Source of the DNA: Taxillus chinensis
Lineage: Eukaryota > Streptophyta > Magnoliopsida > Santalales > Loranthaceae
Assembly: GCA_023512835.1 (NCBI GenBank)
Contig: CM042088.1
Location: forward strand, 29,909,164 to 29,973,163
Length of the DNA: 64,000 nucleotides
Direction of reading: 5' to 3'
Shown here one piece after another: positions 24,548-35,670 of the stretch (its first letter is position 1; every line of letters starts with the position of its first letter). The translations under genes and the position numbers were made by a program. Under the pieces are notes generated by a model. The model searched no databases. It was not told the origin of the DNA and saw nothing but the letters and a program-made list of their open reading frames with translations.

Positions 24548-26099
24548 TGAAAAGGGCGTTTATCGCATACGCACTCCAAATAAAATTTAAACTAAGTATA
24601 GCTAGTGGCTTAACCTAGATCGTTCTCTACCGGAGGACTTATAAAATTCAATTCAATCTATTTAATTACTTGTTTAATAAAAACTAATGAAAAAGAATAA
24701 ATATCAAATTGAGTGGATTTTTGATTGAATGAAAACTAATTAAAGCAAAGAATTTTAACTAAGAAAATCAATTAATCAAAGATGTAACCGGTTTAACTTC
24801 ACACTTGAATGCTATTTATCACTATCTCAAAAGATTAATTAGATAAATTATGGCCCATAATTCAAATGCATCAAGACACCATAATACAATTAAATTATGA
24901 ATTTATTCTAACCAGAATAATTACGAATTAATTCTCAAAAGATTGCTCATTCCCTACGAAACAAATCTTTCCACTTAATTAAAATATTAACGCACAATGA
25001 ATTGCTAAATCAATACTCAACCAAGATATTAAATTAACAAATCAATGAGTTCGAGAATTAATTCATAGCACATAAAATACCAAATTAAATATTAAAACAT
25101 GAATTCAAAACAAGCATCCAAAGTGTTGCGCTAAACCGATTACAAAATATTTACCCCTCCATGGGTTGAAAAATCACAAATCTGTTTGGAAAAATTAACA
25201 CAACAGAATTAAAACAGAATTAAGAAAAATAGGCTGCAAACAATTAAATACTCAATCTTGAACTCGATTTGAATCTTCAATGCCTGTTGCGCTGTCTATC
25301 TTCAATTTCTGCTATTATTGTTCGGACAAAATGCTGCATGAAGGCCGGGCACAGATGGTATTGCTGCTGGGTGAGCGGCGCCGCCTAGGCATTGATGCGT
25401 GAAGAGGAGTTGGGTTTGCGTGAGGTGGGACGTGCACTGGAGATCGAGAGAGATGGCTGCGATGGACGTGCTGGCGTGGGTCTCTTCCATATATATATAT
25501 ATATATATAAATGTTGGAAACTAATAACTAATAGGAAACCATGCCATAATTGTCAAACCCCACGTGAATTAAGAAATCAATATAGCCTCCCACGCCTAAG
25601 TCTCCAATCAAAGGTCTGCATTGCTTCCTTCTTCTTTTTTTCACGCTGGCCCCATGCACAACTAAGGTTGTTTCTTTAATTTTTGACTTTTTCATGGGCC
25701 CACACATGCTTTCCAATTAATCCCAAAGACTCCTACGTAACATGCAAGAAATAAAATCATTATCATAATAATAATAATAATAATAATGAAACACAAAAAT
25801 TATTAAAAAATATTAAAATAAAATAAAATAAAATAATAAATAATTTAATTAACCCAAATATATAGAGAGAAAAATTCTACTAAGATTAAACTTAAAATAA
25901 TCAATTAAGCCCAGAGAATTAATATTAAAATTGGAATAATCAATTAAACATTAAAAACCACCAAAATTAATATTAAATCTATAAAAATGAATAAAACAGT
26001 AAATAATTGAAATTGGAGAAAACTATTATAAAAATGCTTTAATTCAACAAAATATTAAATCAAAGCCTATAAATTAAATGCAAATTTAATGACAAATTA
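24548..26099 (-). repeat. 5' LTR of the Athila element, outer end truncated
   Basis: Collinear with 15855-17443 up to GACAAATTA, then stops 11 bases short of the terminal CGCAGTTATCA. Replacement sequence GTTCA leads straight into inverted Tat leader. AT and AAT repeats are shorter than in the partner LTR. Confidence 0.9.
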
Positions 26100-26498
26100 G
26101 TTCATTAAAAGGACAAGCCTTAAAAGAACCTCAAGCTTGAGTGAGAAGTCTGAGGCCCCGTTGCGGATAATGATCAACGCGTTGGGGATCATACTGAACC
26201 TCGCTAACCTAGATTGTGATAAACCCAAGTATAGGGTTATGCATGAATGCAATATGTAGGGAAAGCAGTAAATCACAACTATCATGGTATGTGTTCACAT
26301 TTACAGTAGAAAATAACAACTAATATAGCAGTCAAATTAATAAATCATAATTATAGTTGAGGAAACAAAATGACAGTTATTATGGCAGTTAAAGTATATA
26401 AATAAATCACAATATATACAAAAATAAAATAACCTCATATTCCTAATGCTAGACCTAACTATCTAAAGTTTGTACAAATCCCCAGCAGAGTTGCCAGC
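26100..26498 (-). other. Leader and primer site of an inverted Tat-like element
   Basis: From 26106 the plus strand is the reverse complement of the Tat leader at about 14460-14575 (CTCAAGCTTGAG, GGATAATGATCAACGCG, GGTTATGCATGAATGCA). The primer site on the minus strand is TGGCAACTCTGCTGGGG (26480-26496), much less decayed than the duplicated sites at 13822 and 14224. The leader ends abruptly at the Athila LTR, so gag is missing. Confidence 0.82.
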
Positions 26499-27416
26499 TG
26501 TCATCACTGGTTTTCGTCCGGGCCCATTTGGGGTGGGCTTAAACTAAACCAATGGTGAGAAATTTAGAGTCGCCACCAACTGTTTTTGGGGTACAGTTGG
26601 ATACCCTCTATCTTGAGTAGTAAAAAATGTGGTCTACGTCATCAGAGAAGGATTCGGGAGTTGGTTACGTGTAGGGAAGGATTAACACCCCTACAGTGCC
26701 CTTTCGGTATCTATTTTCGGAGGAGGAGGTTTTCTATTTATTATCACTGTCGTGACTGGGTGAGTTTCCTAGAAAGTCTATGATTTTTATTTAGCTAAGT
26801 TATTTGTTAAAGTTATGGTTAAAATTGATTTACCCTAAATTGCACTGCTAAAGGGAATCCCAAAAATTGAAATCCTTTTTTATATTTTTGTTTGTTTGTT
26901 TTTTTGGTGTTTGGTTTTGGAAATTAAAGTCCTAAAACATTGAAATATGCTTCTTTTTTTTTTTTTTTTCTAAAATTTGGTTTTTGGGTTGAAAAATCTG
27001 AGTGTTCTGTGCAAAGGGAAAGAGCTTGGGCGTATGAGTCTCTGGGCGTGAAAGTCTCTGGGCGTATATGTTTTGACGTGAAGACTCTCTTATGCGAGGG
27101 GGAAGGACCTCCTTTTTAATGCCTTGGGACGTATCCTCTTAATTGAAGCATTAATTAGTGCATTAATCATGGCAGCCCCTTTTTTTTTTGCCAGATTTTA
27201 GCTTCTGTCGGGTGGGTTAGCGACCTGTGATTGCCCCTTTTGTTTTTATGTGAGCACATGTGACAGACCAATGTTGAAAAGCATCTACACAACTAATACA
27301 AACACATCCTGTGAAGAAACAGTAAGTGAGCTTGTGGATAAGCCAATCAGCGAAGGTCAAAGGTTGGTAGGGTCAAAGGTGTGGAGGCCCAGATTCGGAT
27401 CAATGGAAGGCTATTC
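26499..27416 (-). repeat. Inner part of the inverted Tat-like LTR
   Basis: Starts TGTCATCACTGG on the plus strand (LTR end CCAGTGATGACA in element orientation). It contains the counterparts of the Tat LTR tail: AGTCGCCACCAACTG, TTACGTGTAGGGAAGGATTA and CAGTGCCCTTTCGGTATCTA. After about 26780 homology to 11565-13729 can no longer be followed by eye. The outer end is not identified. Confidence 0.7.
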
Positions 27417-27845
27417 CGGATGATTAGAGCTTATTCTGGATGATTGGAAGGCTCGGATCCTTACTCCGTATCAGTGGGAGCTTATTTCGGATGATTGGAA
27501 GGCTCAGATCCTTACTCCCTGTCAGTGGGAGCTTAGTCCGGATCAATAGAAGGCTCGGATCCTTACTCCGTGTCAGTGGTAGCTTAGTCCGGATGAATGA
27601 AGGTCCGAATCCTTACTCTGTGGCAGTGGAAGCTTAGTCCGGATGAATGAAGGACCGGATCCTTACTCCATGTCAGTGGAAGCTTAGTCCGGATGAATGA
27701 AGGCTCAGATTTGACTTTGATGCTCCGGATTGACTTTGATGTTCCAGATTTTACCATGATGATCTAGATTTGACTTTGATGCTCCGGATTGACTTTGATG
27801 TTCCGAATTTGACCATGATGATCCGGATTTGACTTTGATGATATC
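27417..27845. repeat. Two adjacent tandem arrays
   Basis: 27417 to about 27705: five to six imperfect units of about 58-60 bp built on GGATCCTTACTCCGTGTCAG then GGGAGCTTAGTCCGGATGAA. About 27705-27845: shorter units on GATTTGACTTTGATGCTCCG and ATTTGACCATGATGATCCG. A diverged relative of the first array is at 34955-35500. Confidence 0.85.
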
Positions 27846-29351
27846 TTTTTTTATCTTTTAATTACCTTTTTACCCCCACCCAAAATGATAAAATAGACGA
27901 ACTTTGAGGAATTGTTTGGGGAGCTTCGTATTCGCCTATATAGTCATTTTTCAGAATCTCGCATAGTCACGTTTTTGGGCCCTTTAACCAGGGGCATTGA
28001 CCATCTTTTGGCAAATTTGACTTTTTCCAACGAATTGTTTGTGTGTGCTTTGCTTTGTTTTGTAGGTTTTTCTAGGACAAGGGAGCTAAGGAATTCAAAG
28101 CAAGGATGAGTATGGTTGCCAAAGAGATCAGGGAGTGAGTATGAAGCAATTTCATCATGCACGTGTCCAATGCACATGACAAGGATGGATACATGCAGGT
28201 TTATATATGAAGAGAACAATATTTCAAGCACCTTTAGTTCTTGCACATGTGGAAGAATCACATGCACGTGTCCATCGTTGGTATATCTTTTGGCACGTGC
28301 TCAAGATTAGTTGAAGATAAAAATATTTCCATCATCTTTTGTTCTTGCACATGTCCATTATTAAGTGTTTACATCATCAAAGTCTTGGACTCGTGCACCC
28401 CTATTCTGCTTTAAAATGACGCCGTTTAGTTTAAGTACGAACTTATGATTTTTAATCAAGGTTAGAAAGGGGATTACATTTGTAATGGCTGCCTTAGGTT
28501 AATTTGGTGGATATGTATAAATAGAGGAGGAGGCAAACGGCTGGAGGAGGCTGAAAAACGTGGAGAGAGGTACCTTAATGCAGATTTGAAGATCGTTTCT
28601 CAAGTTTTGAAGACGGTGGAGCTCAGAGATTTGTTTCTTCTTATTTTCCATCTAGTATGTCAGTTTTGGTTTATATAATTTTATATTTTATTATGTCTGG
28701 CTAGGACTCTCTTTTTTAGGGGAGAGATGTAGCCCCTTTAAGCACGTAATGTTTGATATCGAGTTGTGAGTTTCTTGGATTTTCATTTTGATTAAAATAC
28801 CATGCTTGGATTGTATTGATTTTATGCATGAATCAATTTTATATTATCATTAGTCGGAGGTGGATTCTGGTATTTTAAATTTGGACTTGCAAAGTGGACC
28901 AAACTTGTATTGATCTCGATTGGTTGATATCACTTTATTAGTAAATTTTAATTCAAATGGACCAAATGGATTTAAGATAGGTTTTAATTCTCTTCTCATG
29001 CATCAAATGGTAGAGAATTCGTGATAACCATTAAAATTAAATTCACAAGAGTAGCAACTTGATTGAGCACTTAACGTGTGAAAGGTTGGTGAAGTCGAAC
29101 CCCTGGAATTCTTTTATCTGAAGTTTTACCTTGGAATTTTGCTTGTGATTTTGTTAAGATTAATTTCATTTTAATTCAATTAATTAATTCCCAAAGATTT
29201 GATTTTTGTAGATAAATAAGGTTAAGTTTTGTTTTAGTGCTTATCTCCCTATCTTAAATCTTTTCTCTGTGGAACGATAATTTTAAGGGTATTTTACTAC
29301 TCTATATTACTTGATTTGTACACTTGCAGTAGCACCGCAATTATCGTGTCA
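27846..29351 (+). repeat. Athila-type LTR, 3' part with promoter, outer end undefined
   Basis: A plus-strand TATA box TATAAATA at 28516-28523 is followed by about 830 bases and an LTR end ATCGTGTCA at 29351, two bases plus a T run before an Athila-type primer site. This supports U3-R-U5 order on the plus strand. The LTR start was not located; the upper limit here is a guess. It contains several CACGTGTCC motifs (28160-28168, 28265-28273). Confidence 0.55.
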
Positions 29352-29356
29352 AGTTT

Positions 29357-29375
29357 TTGGCGCCGTTGCCAGGGA
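29357..29375 (+). promoter_or_regulatory. Athila-type primer binding site
   Basis: TTGGCGCCGTTGCCAGGGA, the standard plant site of this type, directly downstream of the LTR end. No gag follows: about 140 bases later the sequence changes character at the GAGAGGGGGGGTGAATC motif (29526-29542). Confidence 0.85.
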
Positions 29376-30943
29376 ATAGAAAAAAATTAGGATTATTGAG
29401 ATAACATTGGCATAAATTAAGCTTACTTAATCTAGAGCTTTAATTTATAGACTATTTTTTATTATTGATATTTGTGTGATTTTGGAATCTGTTTAGTTCG
29501 GATTTTGAAATTCCCATATACGCACTGAGAGGGGGGGTGAATCAGTGTATCAATATAATTTTAACCCCTTTTTCTTTTTACTCGTGATGATTCCTTTAGT
29601 CAATTCAATTTCTATGTTTGTATGCCAAACAGAAAGGAACAATAATGAAAAAGCACACAACAATTACGTGGTTCACCCTACAATGTGTAGAGCTACGTCC
29701 ACCGTGTGATTAGCAATTTGCTAACCACAAAATCTCCACTATGCGGCTTAGGATAGCATACTACTACCCAAGGCTCACTGTCTCAATACAAGTTTTAGGG
29801 TCTCTGCCCTTGGGTTCACTACCCAATTACAATCTTATCAAAATCAAAACAATGAGTGAATCACACTGATTCCAGCCTTACAATCATAATAAATTGATTT
29901 CTCAACACCATAGCCTAAACAACCAAAATACAAGTTGATTTTAATCACCAACCTCTGAGAAATCTAAATAACCAACTCTTGTTGTTGTAAACTTACCCTT
30001 CTCCTTTAGGGTTCCTCCTTGTCACCTCTTGAATGATCAGATCACACCCCCTGTGACTGATTTATGATCTTCAATTGATGTTCAATCACTCTAGCTCTCT
30101 TTTCTTTAAAAAATTTCAATAAAAATGCTCTGGAGCTCTCTATCTTCCCTTCTCATAGGTTAGGACGAAATTTAGGTATATATATCATCATATAACCCCA
30201 ATCTCCTCCCATATAACCAGCAACCAACTCCTAGCCATTGATATATTTCTTTGATATAATCTCAGCCCTTGGATCTAGGTTAGAGCCTCTCTCTTAACCT
30301 AATAAAGCATCCAATTCTCCACCATTGATCTATTCTTGAATATAATCTCACCCATTATATCATCTCTTTAAAGATAAATTGATCTCAACCTTTCATCTGG
30401 TGAACTGTGATCTGCATGCACTGATGTTGGTATTTTAACCTTAACTTTCTCCATAATACTTGAATTCAGTTGAGATCAAAAATAAAGTTGTAGATATTGA
30501 AGTCAACTATCCACTGGTGAAATTTGGTGCAATTTGGATCTAAAAAAGCTTGCATGTGTCCATGCACGTGTCCACCATTCTGTTTGCACGTATCGAGTGA
30601 GTAATTTGCTCATAACTTTCTCTATAGAGCTCAAAAGTAAACTTGTAGACCTTGATGTTATCTATCCATGGGTAAAATTTGGTGCAATTCTGAGCTAAAA
30701 AACCCCTGAACGTATCCATATTAAGTTGCACGTGTCTAGACATTTTCACCCAAATTTGCTTCTCTGGATCTCCTCTTCCAGATAGAACAATTCAAAGCTG
30801 AAAACCTCTTGCACGTGTCCATAAAAAGTTACACATGTCCACATTTTTTCAACCAAATTTGCTTCTCTAGATCTCCTCTTTCAGATGGAACAAGAATGAA
30901 AAGGGGCTTCTCAAGTCAGTGGACTTTGAACAATTTTGATGAG
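29376..30943. other. Unassigned AT-rich repeat-like sequence
   Basis: No gene. Starts as a stub of Athila leader, then from about 29517 carries TACGCACTGAGAGGGGGGGT and ATTACGTGGTTCACCC, motifs common in plant repetitive DNA. A loosely similar start, GCCTAGAGGGGGG, is at about 34352. From 30540 there are CACGTGTCC-type motifs inside a roughly 130-base imperfect direct repeat (ACCAAATTTGCTTCTCTGGA at about 30753 and 30850). Confidence 0.4.
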
Positions 30944-31500
30944 GCATCTAAAGACTAACAACAATGGAAAAGGCATCCAAGGCCTAATGGGAATTTGAAA
31001 AGGCATCCAAGGACTAACAGAAAGGGAAAAGGAAGGAATTGAAAAGGCATCCAAGGCCTAACAAGAATAGAAAAGGCATCTCAGGCCTAACAATAATTGA
31101 AAAGGCATCTTAGGCCTAACAGGAATTGAGAAGACATCTCAAGCCTAACAGGAATTGAAAAGGCATCTTAGGCCTAACAGGAATTGAAAAGGCATTTGGC
31201 CTAACAGGAATTGAAAAGGCATCTCAGGCCTAACAGAAAGGGAAAACACAAGAATTGAAAAGACATCTAAGGCTTAACAGGAATCGAAAAGGCATTTTCG
31301 GCCTAATGGGAATTAAAAAGGCATCTTAGGCCTAATAGGAATTGAAAAGGCATCTCAGGCCTAACAAAAAGGGAAAAGATAGGAATTAAAAAGGCATCCA
31401 AAGCCTAACAGGAATTGAAAAGGCATCTTAGGCCTAACAGGAATAGAAAAAGCATCTTAGGCCTAACAGGAATGGAAAAGGCATCTAAGGCCTAACATGG
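30944..31500. repeat. 29-bp minisatellite, about 18 units
   Basis: Unit GGAATTGAAAAGGCATCTTAGGCCTAACA, cut here to its two parts GGAATTGAAAAGGCATC and TTAGGCCTAACA. Eighteen occurrences of the GGCATC/GACATC core are spaced about 29 bases apart, with three units carrying a longer AGAAAGGGAAAA spacer. No reading frame crosses it. It is not a CRISPR: spacing and spacers are not unique. Confidence 0.92.
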
Positions 31501-34355
31501 ATAAATAATTATTGAAGACAATTGCTAATGACCCAGTATGGGCTCCCTCTACAAGTTCACTAAAGGAGTTGCTCTACGAGGCTACCCGAAAGGGTACTTT
31601 CAGAGGTAGAGTTTGGGGAAATCCCAAAGGAAACTTCTATGGTTGAACAAAGGAGACTTTCAAGGCTTGGGAAGCTTGGATGATCTTTTGGGACCTTCAA
31701 CGCCGATAACATTCCTAAAATTGGAGAAAATGCTAAATGTATGCAAATGGTGCTTGGAATGCGAAATGATGCTATGTCTACAAATGGTGCATGGAATGCA
31801 AAATGAAGAAAATACTAAACATATGCAAATGATGTATGGCATACAATGAGATACATGTCTAGGGTGCAAAATGAATTTTAGGTTAACATGTTAAATGTAT
31901 GCTGATGTGAGATCACAACTTGTTGTTCCTAAAATTATAGAAAATGTTGAATGATTCAAGGAATGCAATGTGATGTATGTGGGGAGACATAGTGAAATGT
32001 CTTGCCAATGACCCGATATAGGCTGCGGGTTTTTTTCTCAATGTTGCTGGAGGGTTGGCTGCTATTTAACTTGTTGGGGAACTCTTTTTCTCTTTAGTTG
32101 GGGAGACCTTTCCTTTTCAAGGTGGAGTTCCTTTTTTTTATGGATGAAGGGTTTTTTTGACTTAGCTTCACTGTATTAAGGAGCTTGACTTGACGACTCC
32201 AGTGGGGATGTTGGTACTTCGTGGAGATATTGGTATTCTGTGGTGAGGAGTTTGACTTGTGCAAAGTCTTCTTAGATGACAGAACACCTTTACTGAGTAA
32301 TATCATGAGAGATCTTGTTGGGAATAAACATTTTATGTACAAAAGTTTTTTTTTTCAAAACAAGTCTTCAAAGATGAATTTGTTTAAAAATAATTTTCAC
32401 AATATGATTATGCAATATATCCATAACTTGTTGTCCTCTCATGACAAGGGTACAAGCATTTTGAAGGCATGCTCCACAAAGTTGGCTTGAACTTTGATGA
32501 GATAATGGTCCTTGATAGCTTGAGGGTTCAATCTATAAAATTTGGAAGTATTAGTGTTCAATGGTTTTGGGTTGAAGGTATTGGTACTCCATGGTTTGGT
32601 GGTTTTTGAGACTAGATTGGATAATAGCCTTGAAGCTTTGGGGTCCTTCTAGAAATGTTGGTTCTTAATGGTTTTGAGGGTTTTTTGAGATTAAGGGATT
32701 TTTGAGATGGAAGTTGGATGGTCTCGCAGTTTTGGGATTTTATCCTTGGATTAGAGGTGTTAGTACTCAATGGTTTTAGGTTTAAGGTATTGGTACTCCA
32801 TGGTTACTGCTTGGAGCTTGGCTTAGATCTTGTGGCTCAAAGAACTCTATCTCCGGCAATTGTTGTTTGGAGCTTTGCATTGATCTAAAATGTTTGAACA
32901 CTTCTTGCTTTTATGACTTTGGACTCCAACATCAGAGTTTATTGTTTTGGTGCACTTGAACACTTGCAGCTTTCATGGCTTTGAATTTTACTCGTAGTGC
33001 CCTTTTTAGGTTTTTACTTCGCTCGCCTTACATGGATTATGTTGTCCCTTCTACCTTGTAGATGGCTTTGTATTTTACCATTGATGCCCTTTAAGGTTTT
33101 CACCAAGTCCACCTTTTGTATTAAGAAGTTTCACTCTTATTATTTGAGTACTTGAAAAATACCTTTGATCACTCAATTAGAGAGGACTTTTCTAGGGCTA
33201 TAATAGGCTCAAACCTTTTCTAGGTTGGATATGATTCATAGTTCAGACTAAACTCCCTACAAGCTGATTCTTTTTACTCTCTTGTTAATCCTTTTTTTTT
33301 GTTTTTGATGAGGGATAGACTAAATTGCTCTAGTGTAAGGCTCTATCCCTATCCAAAACTGCCCCAGTATGGGTTTGATTCATAATGTCCCCCTTTCCTT
33401 TTCTTGGTTGTTTTCTTTTCTTCTTTTTCCTTCTCATCATGGCCTAAAATGCTTTTTTTTTTCTTCTTTTTGCCTTTTTTTTCTTTCTATCTCACCAAAA
33501 ATTGCCTCGGTTTGACATGAGTTATCCCAATGAGGGATTCTATAACACACTAATGGCCCCAACATATGTACTAAAATGCCTCTTTTAAGGGATTTGGCTT
33601 TGAGGAGCTGCCCCAGTGTGGGGTGAATTATGGATCGGATAATTTAAAAGGAAATTTTATTACATGATCAAAGGGGATATCAAGGTTATTATTACGAGAT
33701 AGCACAAAAGATGGCCTCTCCTCACTTCAAATGATGAAATGTTTTCTCAAGTAATTCAAAGAAGAGTTATATCCATTTTCATGATAGAAGGAACTTTACC
33801 TAACAATCAATCAAGCTCGTTGATGATATCCCTTCCAATGGGAATGGAGCTCCCCAAAATTGCTTTCCTTAAACTCCTCCATCTCTTGCCTTAGGCTTTT
33901 AGAGCGATGTGTTGCTTGGACCCTTCTCAGGCTTAGGTTATAGTTCAACCTCCCTCATTTCATACGCCCTTGTTAGGCTTTCATACACATACCATGAGAA
34001 TAGACGAGTTATGGACAACTACTGCATGGACAACTACTGGATGCATGACATGTATGCATGAAAGTTTAGGATGTGTGGCTCTAGTGAATGTCATGAAGTG
34101 CACGCTTTGTTGAAAAGGTTATTTTATTTCGGAACAGGATTTCGACAGTGAGCATTTTTACAAAGAACAATCTTGAATCACTGAATCATCTAAAAAGCCA
34201 ACTTCAAGCAGTAACTAAACTCTTCTCTTGTGTCTTTAGCGAGGGTATATAAATGTTCTTTTAAACAAATATCCCTTCTCCATTTGTATTGGTGAAACCT
34301 TCTCCAGCTATCCTTCAGTTGCGATACCGGCCACATCATGTGTTGGTCCGTGGGA
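31501..34355. other. Unassigned AT-rich stretch
   Basis: No convincing gene in six frames. A short internal repeat is visible: GCTAATGACCCAGTATGGGC (31527) and GCCAATGACCCGATATAGGC (32005). Phrases such as GCCCCAGTATGGG (33363) and GCCCCAGTGTGGGG (33612) resemble U3 regions of Tat-like LTRs, but this is impression, not alignment. T-rich tracts dominate 33280-33490. Confidence 0.35.
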
Positions 34356-34954
34356 GCCTAGAGGGGGGGGGGGGGGGATGAATAAGCTCTAATTGAAAAC
34401 TCTTTTCTCGTCTATGGCACAACACTTATACTGGTTAAGAGATAAGATCAATGCGGAAGATAACCAGATAGTGGAAGTATTCTGTTTTATTATCAAAAGA
34501 TAATTACAACAAAATAAAGCTGATGAAGCTTTTCGATCAACTGAAAACTCACAAGCACTCTGTTTACAATTACTCACACACTAGCCAATTTAATCTCTAA
34601 GAGCTCTTGTACGTGTATGTGCGTGTCATGAAAATATACAAGTGTTAATATATATAGCCATCCGTTAGAAGCAACCTTGGAACTTGTTTTTCCGAGCAAT
34701 GTGCAGCATTGACTGTTCCTCAGAAATCTCTCTGCCTTGATTGTTACAGATGTGGAGCTCAAGATCTTGGGTCTGTAAAACATAAGTGTCATCGTGTGTT
34801 CCCAAATGCAGTTAAAGTTATGTCCACATATCCGTGTGATCCACGTGTAAGATGATTTAGGTTTTCAATGAGTTTATCTTACATCGGGCCACAGCGAACT
34901 GACGACTTTGAATGCGAAGCTGATAAGTTGAAGTAGTGTCTTCTTAATTCGCTG
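34356..34954. other. Unassigned sequence with a G run
   Basis: Begins GCCTAGAGGGGG with about 15 consecutive G, then ATGAATAAGC, a motif similar to that at 29526. Minus-strand frames at 34389-34577 and 34574-34792 show no domain. Confidence 0.35.
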
Positions 34955-35500
34955 TAAAGTTCCTTACTCCGTGTTAATGAAGCTTGGATCCTTACTCCGT
35001 GTTAGTTTGATATTGGAATCCTTATTCCGTGTCAACGCTTCCTTACTCCCTATGAATAACAATTCTAGAGAGCTTACTCCGTATCAGTGCTTCCTTACTC
35101 CATATAAGTTAAAAGGTCCGAATGGCTTACTCCGTATTAGTACATTCTTACTCCGCATGAGTAAAAGGTTTGAATTCCTTACTTTGCATCTGTTTTCCTT
35201 ACTCCGTGTGAATAAAAGACTTGGGTCCTTATTCCACACAAGTCGTTCCTCACTCCGCATGTATGAAAGATTCGGATTTCTTACTCCGTGTCTTCTTGTC
35301 CTTAGTTCACATGAGTGGAAGACTAAGCTTTTTATTCTATGATAACTGTCTCTTTCTCCGTGCTAGATGTAAACTAGGATTCTTATTCTGCATCTATTTG
35401 ACTTAGTCCATTAAAGTGTTAGATGCGGATTTCTAGTCCGTAGCTTTAAGCATTTGGTCTATACGAATGATCCTTATTCCGTATGAAGTGTAGACTTGGT
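34955..35500. repeat. Diverged CTTACTCCGTGT tandem array
   Basis: Roughly a dozen units of 35-60 bp containing CCTTACTCCGTGTNA and AAGGTCCGAAT or AAAGACTTGG. The core is the same as in 27417-27705, but units are more diverged and of uneven length. Confidence 0.75.
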
Positions 35501-35670
35501 TATTGACCAAGTGTTTGACAACACTTATGTTTGTCCGGATCAGGATTATGTATCATGTCCTCAGTTTTTTCTCTCACGAGTGAACGTCTGGATTAAGATC
35601 ATATCTTCTGCAACAACTTAAGAATAAACATGCAATGTTTCAAATCAAATTATATAGGGTTTTATCCGCA

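Larger units (their letters stand above)
15855..26099 (-). mobile_element. Athila-type Ty3/gypsy element
   Basis: 10.2-kb element on the minus strand with LTRs 15855-17443 and 24548-26099, a primer site of the TGGCGCCGTTGCC type (24527-24545), gag (YDPFSQTYNPGWRDHPNL), ITLRSGKQ linker, protease, RT, RNase H, integrase and a polypurine tract at 17444-17458. These motifs are those of plant Athila. No envelope-like frame is present between integrase and 3' LTR. The LTRs differ at few positions, so it is younger than the Tat sequence it interrupts. Its outer 5' LTR edge has lost 11 terminal bases and the flanks do not match, so one border has been rearranged. Confidence 0.9.

Noticed and set aside
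30944..31500. Possible CRISPR-like array
   Set aside because: Eukaryotic plant DNA; spacers are not unique and repeats are directly adjacent, so it is a minisatellite.
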